This document shows, piece after piece, positions 41,694-50,593 of a stretch of DNA of 64,000 bases. Location: NCBI RefSeq assembly GCF_004216715.1, contig NZ_SGXG01000001.1:3766501-3830500 (forward strand). Reading direction: 5' to 3'. The DNA is from Cecembia calidifontis. GTDB lineage: Bacteria > Bacteroidota > Bacteroidia > Cytophagales > Cyclobacteriaceae. Made by a program: the position numbers and the translations under genes. Each line of letters begins with the position of its first letter. Position 1 is the first letter of the stretch. Below the pieces are notes generated by a model, which saw only the letters and a program-made list of their open reading frames with translations, was not told where the DNA came from and did no database searches.

Positions 41694-43835
41694 TTAATCT
41701 TTTTTATCTGATTTTTCTGGTTTAGGCAACAAAACCTTTCTTGAAAGTTTGAATTTACCCGTCTTTTTATCGACATCTATCAATTTAACCATGATTTCTT
41801 CTCCTGGCTCCAAAACCCCTTCCATATTTTCAAGTCTTTCCCACTTGATTTCTGAAATGTGAAGCAATCCATCCTTACCCGGCATAAATTCTACAAACGC
41901 ACCAAAAGGCATAATGTTTTTCACTTTTCCGGTATACACCTCGCCTATTTCTGGTTGCGCTACAATAGCTTTGATCCTGGAGATGGCACCGTTCATAGAA
42001 TCCTGGTTATTGGCGAATATATTGATCTTGCCCATGTTATCTTTTTCTTCAATAACAATGGTAGCACCGGTATCTTTCTGAATTTCCTGAATCACTTTAC
42101 CACCTGGACCAATTACCGCACCGATCAATTCTTTTGGAATTGTCATGTTAAAGGATCTTGGTGCATGAGGTTTAAGGTCTGGTCTTGGTGCAGCAAGCGT
42201 CTTGGTGATTTCATTCAAGATATGTAACCTGCCTTCTTTGGCCTGGTACAGGGCTTCTTTCAACACACTATAATCCAAACCTTCCACTTTCAGGTCCATT
42301 TGGCAGGCAGTAATTCCTTTGGATGTGCCGGTTACCTTGAAATCCATATCGCCAAGATGGTCTTCGTCACCCAATATATCAGAAAGGATGGCGTACTTAC
42401 CTGTTTTGGCATCGGAGATCATCCCCATAGCAATACCGGTTACAGGTGCTTTGATGGGGACCCCTGCGTCCATAAGGGCGAGAGAACCCGCACAAACGGT
42501 AGCCATGGAAGAAGATCCATTAGATTCCAGTATATCAGAAACTACCCTAATGGTATAAGGGTTTTCATCATCATGGGGCATTACTTTTTTTAGAGCCCTC
42601 ATGGCGAGGTTTCCGTGACCTACTTCTCTACGTCCAGGACCTCTGTTGGGTTTTACCTCCCCTGTAGAAAATCCTGGGAAATTATAATGAAGAAAAAATT
42701 TGCTGAACCCAGAAATTACCGCACCGTCTATTAATTGCTCATCCAACTTGGTCCCTAGGGTACAAGTTGTTATAGATTGCGTTTCTCCCCTGGTAAAAAT
42801 AGCAGAACCATGGGCTGAAGGAAGATAATCTACCACAGACCAAATAGGTCTGATTTCATCCAGATTTCTGCCATCCAGTCTTTTCTTTAAGTTTAATGTA
42901 AGATTTCTTGCTGCTTCCTTGTGGATCTTGGCAAAATAAGGACCTATCAACGATGCTTCAAATCCGTGCTCTTCGCCAAGGCTTTCGACAAATGCATCTT
43001 TTATGGCTTTGATGCGTTCCGATCTTTCAGCTTTGTTTGCAATTTGAAGGCTAACAGTTTCATAACATTTTTGATACAGCTCAGCATGCATTTTTTCGAA
43101 AAGTGCCGGGTCCGATTTTTCATGTACATACTCCCTCTTCTTCTCTTTTCCCACCGCAATGGTAAGCTCTTTTTGTACCAAGCAATGTTTTTTGATTTCC
43201 TCATGGGCGAACTGAAGCGCTTCAACCATCTCATCTTCAGATATTTCGCTGGCCTCACCTTCTACCATAAGGATATATTCCAAAGAACCTGCAACAATAA
43301 ATTCGAGTGTTGCGTGCTCCAATTCTGCCGGTGTTGGGTTGATTTTAAGTTCACCATTGATTTTTGCTACCCTCACTTCGGAAATAGGTCCATTGAAAGG
43401 GATATCAGAAACCGCCAACGCTGCGGATGCAGCCAAACCAGCCAAACAATCAGGTAAAACTTCTGAATCTGCAGACATCAAAGTAATATTTACTTGCGTA
43501 TCTGCATGGTAATCATCCGGGAAGATGGGCCTGATGGCTCTATCCACCAAACGGCTGATCAAAATTTCATAATCAGAAAGTCTGCCTTCTCTTTTCAAAA
43601 ATCCACCTGGGATTTTTCCCGATGCAGCAAACTTTTCTTGGTAATCTACTGAAAGAGGCAGAAAATCTACGCCTTCCAATACTTCCTTTTTTGCAACTAC
43701 AGTTGCCAAAAGCATAGCTTTCCCCATTCTTACTACAACTGAACCGTCAGCTTGTTTGGCTAAGGCACCAGTCTCAATTGTAATTTCTCTTCCATCCGCT
43801 AAGTGAATGGACTTGGTAATCAAATTAGGTAACAT
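41694..43835 (-). CDS. pnp: Polyribonucleotide nucleotidyltransferase
   Basis: PNPase of 713 residues, a phosphorolytic 3'-5' exoribonuclease for RNA turnover. It has two RNase PH domains (about 10-240 and 310-545), the second with GPGRREVGHGNLAMRAL and FMDAG-type residues. A KH domain with IGAVIGPGGKVIQEIQ and an S1 domain (GEVYTGKVKNIMPFGAFVEF) follow at the C-terminus. The length is usual. It follows rpsO after a terminator, the common rpsO-pnp order. The C-terminal tail is lysine-rich. Confidence 0.96.
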   Translation of the reverse strand: MLPNLITKSIHLADGREITIETGALAKQADGSVVVRMGKAMLLATVVAKKEVLEGVDFLPLSVDYQEKFAASGKIPGGFLKREGRLSDYEILISRLVDRAIRPIFPDDYHADTQVNITLMSADSEVLPDCLAGLAASAALAVSDIPFNGPISEVRVAKINGELKINPTPAELEHATLEFIVAGSLEYILMVEGEASEISEDEMVEALQFAHEEIKKHCLVQKELTIAVGKEKKREYVHEKSDPALFEKMHAELYQKCYETVSLQIANKAERSERIKAIKDAFVESLGEEHGFEASLIGPYFAKIHKEAARNLTLNLKKRLDGRNLDEIRPIWSVVDYLPSAHGSAIFTRGETQSITTCTLGTKLDEQLIDGAVISGFSKFFLHYNFPGFSTGEVKPNRGPGRREVGHGNLAMRALKKVMPHDDENPYTIRVVSDILESNGSSSMATVCAGSLALMDAGVPIKAPVTGIAMGMISDAKTGKYAILSDILGDEDHLGDMDFKVTGTSKGITACQMDLKVEGLDYSVLKEALYQAKEGRLHILNEITKTLAAPRPDLKPHAPRSFNMTIPKELIGAVIGPGGKVIQEIQKDTGATIVIEEKDNMGKINIFANNQDSMNGAISRIKAIVAQPEIGEVYTGKVKNIMPFGAFVEFMPGKDGLLHISEIKWERLENMEGVLEPGEEIMVKLIDVDKKTGKFKLSRKVLLPKPEKSDKKD

Positions 43836-43896
43836 AGAATTTTGTTAAGAATAATGTAGTAAAGATTTAAAAGTAAGGCTTAATATCAGGGGGAAA

Positions 43897-43930
43897 TAAA
43901 AAAGTAAGGTTCTCTCCATGAGAACCTTAC
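43897..43930 (-). terminator. Intrinsic terminator between rpsO and pnp
   Basis: A perfect 11-bp stem GTAAGGTTCTC/GAGAACCTTAC (43904-43930) is followed leftward by TTTTTT. In the classical rpsO-pnp layout this spot also contributes to processing of the transcript. Confidence 0.88.
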
Positions 43931-43942
43931 ATTGAGTTGTAA

Positions 43943-44218
43943 TTATTTACGTATTCCGAGTTCTGCAATCACAGCTCTGTATCTTTCAATATCATTTTTA
44001 ACAAGATAGTTGAGCAATCTTCTTCTTTTTCCGACAAGTTTCATCAAACTTAGTCTGGATCTGTGATCTTTTTTGTTGGACTTCAAGTGCTCAGTCAAAT
44101 GCTGAATCCTGAAAGTGAACAACGCAATCTGAGATTCCGGTGAACCTGTATCAGTTTCAGATTTTAACCTGCCATGATTTTTGAACAACTCTGCTTTTTT
44201 CTCTGAGGTTAAATACAT
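43943..44218 (-). CDS. rpsO: 30S ribosomal protein S15
   Basis: A 91-residue primary binding protein of the 16S rRNA central domain. The sequence is typical: TGSPESQIALFTFRIQHLTEHLK and KDHRSRLSLMKLVGKRRRLLNYL. A TATCTTTG -7 box lies 35-42 bp upstream. It is the first gene before pnp. Confidence 0.96.
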   Translation of the reverse strand: MYLTSEKKAELFKNHGRLKSETDTGSPESQIALFTFRIQHLTEHLKSNKKDHRSRLSLMKLVGKRRRLLNYLVKNDIERYRAVIAELGIRK

Positions 44219-44252
44219 GTCTAGTTAAATTTATTATGTTTTAAAACAGCCA

Positions 44253-44260
44253 CAAAGATA
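44253..44260 (-). promoter_or_regulatory. Candidate -7 box upstream of rpsO
   Basis: TATCTTTG on the minus strand, an exact fit to TAnnTTTG. No well-spaced -33 TTG was seen. Confidence 0.4.
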
Positions 44261-44290
44261 ATAACTTTGATTTGATTAAAAAAACACCCG

Positions 44291-46105
44291 TCAAGTTTTA
44301 GAAAATTTTGTTTGGAAACGCTTTCGGAGTTTTTTGAAAAATTCCAAGTACATATCCGCTTCAAACAACCTAGCATCCCTTCTTGCCTGCTTCAAAAAGA
44401 AAAAGCCTATAGGCAAAAGGACAATATTTGAAAACCATGTGCCAAATAAAGGATCCGTTATCCCTTCCTTTGCCCATTTTTCGCCTGTGATGGTCAACAT
44501 ATAGTAAATAATGAAAAATATAATGGATACCAAAACGGGCATACCTAAGCCTCCTTTTTTGATAATTGCTCCTAAGGGTGCTCCGATCAAAAACATAACA
44601 ATACATGCAAAAGCTGTAGTATATTTTTGGTACCAGGCTATCTGAAATCTTCTGTATTCCCTTTCCAAATTATCAATTTGGGCCAATTTGCTGCTAAAGT
44701 TATTCTTAATAGACCTGGCATTGTTCATTGCCACAGTGGCACCCCTTGACTTGTAATTAAACTGATCAATAATGGAATCCAATTTTGCCCTCATCTCTGG
44801 GGTAAATTCAGTTAGTGTGGCCTGTGCTTTTGGGGCTTGTTTGACGGTGTCAACAGAAATCACCTGTTGACCATTCTCTTGCTGTCTTGGTTGTTGGGCC
44901 GACTTTACCCTGCTTATTTTTGCCTCTAACAATTTTTCTGACCCACTGACTTTTTGATCAATTTGAACAGCAACACCCTTGTTTGAAGTCTCATCAACAG
45001 CAGCATCCACAATGTCCGTCACAACAGAGTCAGTTCCTGAGCCTGGTATTTCTATCAATTGAACAGAGTCTATTGCGGAAGTTGTTGCGGTAATTTTAGG
45101 ACTTACAAGCTTATTGGCCTCTCTTTCCCGAATCCTGACTGATCTGAGGGAATCATAGCGGGCTTTTTTCTCTGAAATATCCCTTGGTGGCTTAATTTTT
45201 TGATTTCTCCCAAAAAAAGAGTAGGAAGATTCTATTGTGGCGTAATTATAATAAATGATACTGTTCACTTCCCCAGCGATAGAATCAAGTCCCTGTCTGA
45301 GTTGCGCAATATTCATGATGGACCTGTTTGTTGACCATAAATCTTCCGGCGTCCTGTTGAGCTGAAATGACTCTAAGTTGAATATCATTTCATTTTGGGA
45401 AAAATTAGTCCTGCTAAAATCCACGGGCTTTTCATTTATCCCCCTAGAACTTCTTGATTCTTTGTAAGATACACCATTAAAAAGCACAAGCCTCATATAC
45501 CTGTCATTCATAAATGACTCCATTCTTCCTGAGTCAGCTAGGATAACATTTGTATTTCCCTGCCCTTCTGAATGATCGTAAATGATAATGTCTTTAAGCC
45601 TTACATCATCCAATTTTTGATTAACCTTAATACTATAATTAGGAATCCCAGCATAAAAAACACCTTCTTTGATATCCAAAGCTGGTGATTTCATCCGGAT
45701 ATCATAGAGAAGGCTAAAAGTTTTAAGGTTTACCTTTGGAACCAGATAATTATTGGACAAATAGGCCAAAATGGTTAAAACAACCACAAAAATCCCGATT
45801 GGACGAAGGGCCCGAAGAAGGGAAATGCCACTTGCTTTTATGGCTGTAAGCTCAAAATGCTCTCCCAAATTCCCAAAAGTCATCAACGAAGAAAGAAGGA
45901 CAGCAAGTGGCAAAGCCATGGGGGAAATACTGATCACAAAATAGGAAATCAGTTCCATATAGATCATAAAGCCCAAACCCTTCCCAAATATTTCATCGAA
46001 ATATTTGAGCATATTGACGGTAAGTAAGATAAAATCTACTACCACAAAGGTCAAAAAGAAGGGCCCTATAAAAGACCCTAATATAAGCTTATCAAGTTTT
46101 TTCAT
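44291..46105 (-). CDS. LptF/LptG-family permease with large insert
   Basis: An inner-membrane subunit of the lipopolysaccharide exporter, 604 residues. Three helices at the N-terminus (about 12-115, with MKKLDKLILGSFIGPFFLTF) and three at the C-terminus (from about 500, TTAFACIVMFLIGAPLGAIIKKGGLG) frame a periplasmic beta-jelly-roll (about 130-260). Between jelly roll and last helices is a low-complexity region of about 150 residues rich in Gln, Ser and Lys (about 330-470). That makes it longer than E. coli LptF/G (about 360). It is single here. Confidence 0.85.
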   Translation of the reverse strand: MKKLDKLILGSFIGPFFLTFVVVDFILLTVNMLKYFDEIFGKGLGFMIYMELISYFVISISPMALPLAVLLSSLMTFGNLGEHFELTAIKASGISLLRALRPIGIFVVVLTILAYLSNNYLVPKVNLKTFSLLYDIRMKSPALDIKEGVFYAGIPNYSIKVNQKLDDVRLKDIIIYDHSEGQGNTNVILADSGRMESFMNDRYMRLVLFNGVSYKESRSSRGINEKPVDFSRTNFSQNEMIFNLESFQLNRTPEDLWSTNRSIMNIAQLRQGLDSIAGEVNSIIYYNYATIESSYSFFGRNQKIKPPRDISEKKARYDSLRSVRIREREANKLVSPKITATTSAIDSVQLIEIPGSGTDSVVTDIVDAAVDETSNKGVAVQIDQKVSGSEKLLEAKISRVKSAQQPRQQENGQQVISVDTVKQAPKAQATLTEFTPEMRAKLDSIIDQFNYKSRGATVAMNNARSIKNNFSSKLAQIDNLEREYRRFQIAWYQKYTTAFACIVMFLIGAPLGAIIKKGGLGMPVLVSIIFFIIYYMLTITGEKWAKEGITDPLFGTWFSNIVLLPIGFFFLKQARRDARLFEADMYLEFFKKLRKRFQTKFSKT

Positions 46106-46180
46106 TCACTAATGGACCCATCCAATCTTTGTAACGGCAAAATTGAAAATATTATTCAATTTTCCTTCAATAAAAAAAGA

Positions 46181-46582
46181 TTAACCTCCTATGATTTCTT
46201 TCAGATGAGTAACCAAGTTTTCCCAAATTGATTCCAATTCCCCATCATCATAAGAGTCACTGTAATCAATTACTTTTAGAAAAAGTGTCTGAGTGAGCTC
46301 ATTCTCTTCGATTTTGAATTCAATGTAAGAATGATCTGTCTCTTCCGAATTATTGGGATCAAAAAAATCAAATTTTACATGGTAATTGGTCCTCATGGCC
46401 ACAATCCTGGCATAGTGTTCTTCCCCATCATAATGAAAGATATAATCCTTATCCTCATTGATGGTTACGTTATCAGCAAACCATTCGGATAGTCCGCTTG
46501 CTGTGCTTAAATAAGGGAATAAAATCTTCCTTGAAGTATTGATTTGATAATCAGCGACAAACTTATTCTTTACCATAACCAT
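46181..46582 (-). CDS. START-like/AHSA1-fold domain protein
   Basis: A 133-residue cytoplasmic protein with the helix-grip fold of the START/Bet v1 type. NTSRKILFPYLSTASGLSEWFADNV at the N-terminus and the final LESIWENLVTHLKEIIGG helix are characteristic of a family common in Bacteroidota, annotated as START-like. A ligand has not been assigned as far as I know. A second ATG lies two codons in. Confidence 0.8.
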   Translation of the reverse strand: MVMVKNKFVADYQINTSRKILFPYLSTASGLSEWFADNVTINEDKDYIFHYDGEEHYARIVAMRTNYHVKFDFFDPNNSEETDHSYIEFKIEENELTQTLFLKVIDYSDSYDDGELESIWENLVTHLKEIIGG

Positions 46583-46667
46583 TCAAATTTTGTTCATAAA
46601 AAATAACTTTTTTAGACATTTTTGCTTGCAATTATTCGCATAAGCCCTCATATTTGCATTCCCATTT

Positions 46668-46752
46668 GGCGAGGCAGCTCTGCCAATCGTAATCGGTAGG
46701 TTAGAGCGTAGGATCCATATCCGCCGCGGCGGACAGGGGTTCAGCACTCCGT
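46668..46752 (+). pseudogene. tRNA-Met-like sequence with palindromic insertions
   Basis: It aligns with the intact tRNA-Met 111 bp downstream over the 5' acceptor (GGCGAGG), D stem, 5' anticodon stem with CCATA, and T arm (CAGGGGTTCA). The 3' anticodon stem and variable loop are replaced by the perfect palindrome TCCGCCGCGGCGGA. The D loop contains an extra imperfect palindrome of about 20 nt (CTGCCAATCGTAATCGGTAG). The T stem and 3' acceptor are degraded. A CATATTTGCA box 11 bp upstream suggests that it is still transcribed. Confidence 0.82.
46719..46732. repeat. Perfect 14-nt palindrome in the tRNA-Met-like sequence
   Basis: TCCGCCGCGGCGGA followed by CAGG. Read on the minus strand it begins CCTGTCC and ends GGA, the same outline as the palindromes in the tRNA-Asp-like sequences. 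Confidence 0.88.
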
Positions 46753-46760
46753 TAAATTTG
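46753..46760 (+). promoter_or_regulatory. Candidate -7 box of tRNA-Met
   Basis: TAAATTTG is an exact TAnnTTTG match 18 bp before the tRNA-Met gene, giving the intact copy its own promoter between the two tRNA units. Confidence 0.45.
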
Positions 46761-46778
46761 ACAAATTAACATAAACCT

Positions 46779-46852
46779 GGCGAGGTAGCTCAGTTGGTTA
46801 GAGCGCAGGATTCATAACCCTGAGGTCAGGGGTTCAACTCCCCTCCTCGCTA
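46779..46852 (+). tRNA. tRNA-Met(CAT), elongator type
   Basis: A 74-nt cloverleaf: acceptor GGCGAGG with CCTCGCT (G-U at the end), loop TTCATAA (anticodon CAT), T arm AGGGGTTCAACTCCCCT. The first acceptor pair and lack of initiator features point to elongator Met. A terminator follows directly. Confidence 0.92.
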
Positions 46853-46854
46853 CA

Positions 46855-46878
46855 AGCCCCACTTTTGGGGCTTTTTTA
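46855..46878 (+). terminator. Intrinsic terminator of tRNA-Met
   Basis: The stem AGCCCCA/TGGGGCT (46855-46872) with a 4-nt loop is followed by a run of T. Confidence 0.9.
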
Positions 46879-46894
46879 TTTTACTCTTTAAGCT

Positions 46895-47029
46895 ATGTTC
46901 TGTGTTTACGTACTCTATTCTTTTTCCGCAAACAAACTCTACACCGGCATGACAACCGACCTTATTACCAGATTCAGGTTCCACAATTCAAAATCCACCA
47001 AGGGATTTTTCACCACATTTGTAATATAA
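46895..47029 (+). pseudogene. Remnant of a small GIY-YIG nuclease gene after tRNA-Met
   Basis: A 44-codon frame translating to MFCVYVLYSFSANKLYTG followed by MTTDLITRFRFHNSKSTKGF. It shows the GIY (VYVLYS) and YIG (LYTG) strands and the HN..KSTKGF stretch of small GIY-YIG nucleases, then ends early without the catalytic helix region. It differs from the gene at 33687-33944, so it is a separate lineage in the same relative position: tRNA, terminator, GIY-YIG, all on one strand. Confidence 0.75.
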
Positions 47030-47069
47030 CAAAAAATTCCATTTAGGTTTTATCCTTTCAAAAAAATCC

Positions 47070-47101
47070 AATAAAAAAAGCCCCGCAAATGCAGGGCTTT
47101 C
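47070..47101 (-). terminator. Intrinsic terminator after rplT
   Basis: The stem AAGCCC.GC/GC.GGGCTT (about 47077-47100) is followed leftward by a run of seven T. It ends the thrS-infC-rpmI-rplT unit. Confidence 0.88.
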
Positions 47102-47124
47102 TATATAAAGTAAGCAGTGCCTTC

Positions 47125-47469
47125 TTACTTTACTTTTTCAACTACAGCTTTGAATGCCTCGGGATGATTCATAGCCAAATCAGCAAGAACTTTTCTGTTC
47201 AATTCGATGTCAGCTTTTTTCAACATTCCCATAAATTGTGAATAAGAGATACCATATTGTCTGGCACCTGCATTGATACGCTGGATCCAAAGGGCTCTGA
47301 ATTCTCTTTTCTTCGCCTTTCTGTCTCTGTAAGCGTACTGTAAACCTTTTTCGTATTTGTTTTTGGCTACTGTCCAAACGTTTTTACCTCTTCCGAAGTA
47401 GCCTTTTGTTGCTTTAAGGATTTTTTTTCTTCTTGCTCTTGAAGCAACTGCATTTACTGATCTTGGCAT
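47125..47469 (-). CDS. rplT: 50S ribosomal protein L20
   Basis: A 114-residue early-assembly protein of the large subunit. The basic N-terminus (MPRSVNAVASRARRKKILKATKGYFG) and RALWIQRINAGARQYGISYSQFM are typical. Last gene of the conserved infC-rpmI-rplT cluster, where L20 usually represses its own operon; no leader structure was examined in detail. Confidence 0.96.
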   Translation of the reverse strand: MPRSVNAVASRARRKKILKATKGYFGRGKNVWTVAKNKYEKGLQYAYRDRKAKKREFRALWIQRINAGARQYGISYSQFMGMLKKADIELNRKVLADLAMNHPEAFKAVVEKVK

Positions 47470-47570
47470 AGTTTTAAATTTTTTGACTCTAGGTGCCTTG
47501 CGGACTTTGTTACCTCAGCGTCTGGTGAATAAATTAACCTTAATTGAATTTTAGAAGTAAAGAGATCAGA

Positions 47571-47768
47571 TTATCCGATTCTCAACATTGCTTTTACTCT
47601 TCCCTCATCTGACTCATGTACCATACCCATTTGAGTTAGATTTCTCTTTCTCTTGGTTGATTTTTTGGTCAGGATGTGGCTTTTATAAGCATGCTTCCTT
47701 CTGATTTTTCCGGTTCCAGTCAACTTGAACCTTTTCTTTGCACTTGATTTTGTTTTTACTTTTGGCAT
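47571..47768 (-). CDS. rpmI: 50S ribosomal protein L35
   Basis: A 65-residue protein beginning MPKVKTKSSAKKRFKLTGTG, with the usual basic HAYKSHILTKKSTKRKRNL. It lies between infC and rplT as in most bacteria. Confidence 0.96.
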   Translation of the reverse strand: MPKVKTKSSAKKRFKLTGTGKIRRKHAYKSHILTKKSTKRKRNLTQMGMVHESDEGRVKAMLRIG

Positions 47769-47790
47769 AACTGTATTTGTTTGTTGAAAA

Positions 47791-48345
47791 TTATTTCTTA
47801 GATGATTTAGGTGCCAGAAATAAGAACATCCTTTTTCCTTCCAGCTTAGGAAGCTGTTCTACCTGAGCATATTCCTCAAGTTCCTGGGCAAATCTCAATA
47901 ACAACATTTCACCTCTCTCCTTGAATACAATTGACCTACCTACGAAATGCACATAAGCCTTAACTTTTGCGCCTTCCTTAAGGAAGTTAATCGCATGCTT
48001 CAACTTGAAGTTAAAGTCATGATCATCTGTATTCGGACCAAACCTAATTTCCTTTACCACAGTTTTGGAAGCATTTGCTTTGATTTCTTTCTGCTTCTTT
48101 TTCTGCTCGTACTTGAATTTAGCATAATCAATCACCTTACAGACAGGTGGATTGGCATTTGGAGAAATTTCTACGAGATCAAGATCATTTTCCTCAGCTA
48201 ATTTAAGGGCTTGAGAAAGTGAAAGTACGGCATTGCCTCCCTCTACATAATCTCCAACTACCCTTACTTCTCTAGCTCTGATTTTGTCATTTACTCTGTA
48301 AGGTTCTTCCTGTCTTGGTCTTAACGGTGTTTTTCCTTTCAAAAT
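47791..48345 (-). CDS. infC: Translation initiation factor IF-3, non-ATG start
   Basis: IF-3 of about 184 residues. It keeps the subunits apart and checks the start codon. The N-domain (EEPYRVNDKIRAREVRVVGD, VLSLSQALKLAEENDLDLVEI) and C-domain (KTVVKEIRFGPNTDDHDF) are complete. No ATG exists near the N-terminus: the codons before KGKTPLRP are ATT (48345) and TTG (48342), with an in-frame stop shortly upstream. A rare start such as ATT is classical for infC and lets IF-3 repress its own translation. I set the start at ATT; TTG is the alternative. It is the second gene of the thrS operon. Confidence 0.9.
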   Translation of the reverse strand: MLKGKTPLRPRQEEPYRVNDKIRAREVRVVGDYVEGGNAVLSLSQALKLAEENDLDLVEISPNANPPVCKVIDYAKFKYEQKKKQKEIKANASKTVVKEIRFGPNTDDHDFNFKLKHAINFLKEGAKVKAYVHFVGRSIVFKERGEMLLLRFAQELEEYAQVEQLPKLEGKRMFLFLAPKSSKK

Positions 48346-48430
48346 TATTTATGGTTGTTTTTTATGAAATTGCCTGCAAATATCGGAATAAATTTGAGAT
48401 TTAAAAAATCTCCTAATTTCCCCACTTAAA

Positions 48431-50380
48431 TTATTTTTTTAATGACTGGTCAATGATTGCTTTGAAATGAGCAATGAATTCATCAACAGATAGAGAACCC
48501 AGATCACCTTCACCGTGCTTTCTTACCGCAACTTTTCCTTCTGCTTGTTCTTTCTCCCCTACTACGAGCATGAAAGGAACCTTTTTAACTTCAGCATCCC
48601 TGATCTTCCTTCCTATTTTTTCATCCCGGTTATCTATGGTACCCATGATGTCCTGCTCCTCCAAAACTGCCTTGATTTGCTCCGCATAGGCAATGTATTT
48701 CTCAGAAATCGGAAGAATGATAACCTGATCAGGAGATAGCCACAACGGGAAATTCCCAGCACAATGTTCAATCAAAACAGCAACAAAGCGTTCCAATGAA
48801 CCAAATGGGGCCCTGTGGATCATCACCGGTCTGTGTTTTTGATTATCTGAACCGATATATTCCAACTGGAAGCGTTCTGGTAGGTTGTAATCCACCTGAA
48901 TGGTACCTAACTGCCATTTTCTGCCCAAAGCGTCCTTAACCATAAAGTCTAACTTTGGCCCATAAAATGCCGCCTCACCCAATTCTGTTACTGTCTGCAA
49001 GCCTCTTTCTGCTGCTGCTTCGATGATTGCAGATTCAGCCTTTTGCCACGCCTCATCAGTGCCTATATATTTATCTCTGTTTTCAGGATCTCTTAATGAT
49101 ATCTGAGCGGTAAAATCTTCAAAGCCCAAAGCCTTGAAAACATAAAGCACCAGGTCAATCACTTTGATAAATTCTTCCTTTACCTGATCCGGTCGGCAGA
49201 AAATATGAGCATCATCCTGCGTAAATCCCCTCACCCTGGTAAGGCCATGTAGTTCACCACTCTGCTCATACCTATACACGGTACCAAATTCTGCATACCT
49301 AATCGGAAGGTCTTTATAAGATCTTGGTTTGTGCTTATAAATCTCGCAGTGATGGGGACAGTTCATTGGCTTTAACAAAAACTCCTCCCCTTCATTTGGG
49401 GTAGCAATAGGCTGGAATGAATCTTTTCCATACTTTTCATAGTGACCGGAAGTTTCATATAGTACCTTGTGCCCTATATGCGGCGTCACTACTTGTTGAT
49501 AGCCGGATTTATCCTGGGCTTTCTTCATAAAAGCAACCAACCTTTCCCTCAAGAGGGTTCCTTTTGGCAACCATAATGGAAGTCCCATGCCCACTTTTTC
49601 GGAGAAAGTGAAAAGCTCCAACTCCCTTCCTAATTTCCTATGGTCTCTTTTTTTTGCTTCTTCAAGAAGGTGCAGGTATTCCTGAAGGTCTTTGGCTTTC
49701 GGAAAAGTGATTCCATACAGCCTGGTCAGCATTTTGTTCTTTTCGTCCCCTCTCCAGTAAGCCCCGGCAACATTCAGAATTTTGGCTGCCTTGATAAATC
49801 CAGTATTGGGAATATGTGGGCCACGGCAAAGGTCCACAAAGTTACCTTGCTCATAAAAAGTGATGGAACCATCCTCCAAACCTTCCAAAAGATCCAGCTT
49901 GTATTCATCCCCTTTTTCCTTGAAGTAGGCAATGGCATCTTTTTTAGACACCTCCCTTCTGATATAGGCCTGTTTTTCTTTGGCCAATTCCATCATCTTG
50001 GCCTCTATTTTCTCTAACTCGGATCCATCCAAGGGCTTGTCTCCAAAATCCACATCATAATAAAAGCCGTTTTCAATTGGTGGACCTATACCAAATTTGA
50101 CTCCCGGGTATAAAGCTTCCAAGGCTTCGGCCATCAAGTGTGCGGAGGAATGCCAAAAAGTATTCTTTCCTTCAGCATCATTCCATGTCAGCAATTGAAC
50201 GGAAGCATCCTGGTATATGGGGCGGGTCGCATCCCAAACTTCCCCGTTTACTTTAGCTGCAAGAACGTTTCTGGCCAAACCCTCGCTGATACTAAGTGCA
50301 ATCTGTAGCCCTGAAACTCCTTTTTCATACTCCCTGACAGTGCCGTCAGGAAGGGTAATTCTGATTTGTTGGTTAGACAT
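48431..50380 (-). CDS. thrS: Threonine-tRNA ligase
   Basis: A class II synthetase of 649 residues that charges tRNA-Thr. It has an N-terminal TGS domain (residues 1-65, ITLPDGTVREYEKGVSG), the editing domain with HSSAHLMAEALEALYPG, and motif 1-3 elements such as LKPMNCPHHCEIY, RYEQSGELHGLTRVRGFTQDDAHIF and HRAPFGSLERFVAVLIEH. A C-terminal anticodon-binding domain ends it. Zinc ligands Cys (MNCPHH) and His are present. It heads the thrS-infC-rpmI-rplT operon. No T-box was seen in its short leader. Confidence 0.96.
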   Translation of the reverse strand: MSNQQIRITLPDGTVREYEKGVSGLQIALSISEGLARNVLAAKVNGEVWDATRPIYQDASVQLLTWNDAEGKNTFWHSSAHLMAEALEALYPGVKFGIGPPIENGFYYDVDFGDKPLDGSELEKIEAKMMELAKEKQAYIRREVSKKDAIAYFKEKGDEYKLDLLEGLEDGSITFYEQGNFVDLCRGPHIPNTGFIKAAKILNVAGAYWRGDEKNKMLTRLYGITFPKAKDLQEYLHLLEEAKKRDHRKLGRELELFTFSEKVGMGLPLWLPKGTLLRERLVAFMKKAQDKSGYQQVVTPHIGHKVLYETSGHYEKYGKDSFQPIATPNEGEEFLLKPMNCPHHCEIYKHKPRSYKDLPIRYAEFGTVYRYEQSGELHGLTRVRGFTQDDAHIFCRPDQVKEEFIKVIDLVLYVFKALGFEDFTAQISLRDPENRDKYIGTDEAWQKAESAIIEAAAERGLQTVTELGEAAFYGPKLDFMVKDALGRKWQLGTIQVDYNLPERFQLEYIGSDNQKHRPVMIHRAPFGSLERFVAVLIEHCAGNFPLWLSPDQVIILPISEKYIAYAEQIKAVLEEQDIMGTIDNRDEKIGRKIRDAEVKKVPFMLVVGEKEQAEGKVAVRKHGEGDLGSLSVDEFIAHFKAIIDQSLKK

Positions 50381-50547
50381 TTAAAATTTTAAATAAATGA
50401 AACATGACATCTTTACAAACAGATGCCTTTTGAGGTACAAATATGCGAATTGATTGGCTTATTTTAAAACATAGTCAAAAAATGCAGAGAATTATTGAAA
50501 TGATTACAATACCGTCCTAAATAAAATATGAGAGGTCTGGTTTTTTG

Positions 50548-50567
50548 CCCAAAATAGCTATTTTGGG
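50548..50567. repeat. Perfect 20-bp palindrome before the IS4 transposase
   Basis: CCCAAAATAGCTATTTTGGG lies 27 bp upstream of the transposase ATG. It could be a dimer operator, or an RNA hairpin limiting transposase synthesis from outside transcripts. Confidence 0.85.
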
Positions 50568-50593
50568 TTTGCACCAAAAAACATAAACCTCCC

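Noticed and set aside
50381..50450. T-box leader for thrS
   Set aside because: The leader is under 100 bp up to a likely promoter and shows no T-box consensus or paired terminator. T-boxes are not usual in Bacteroidota.
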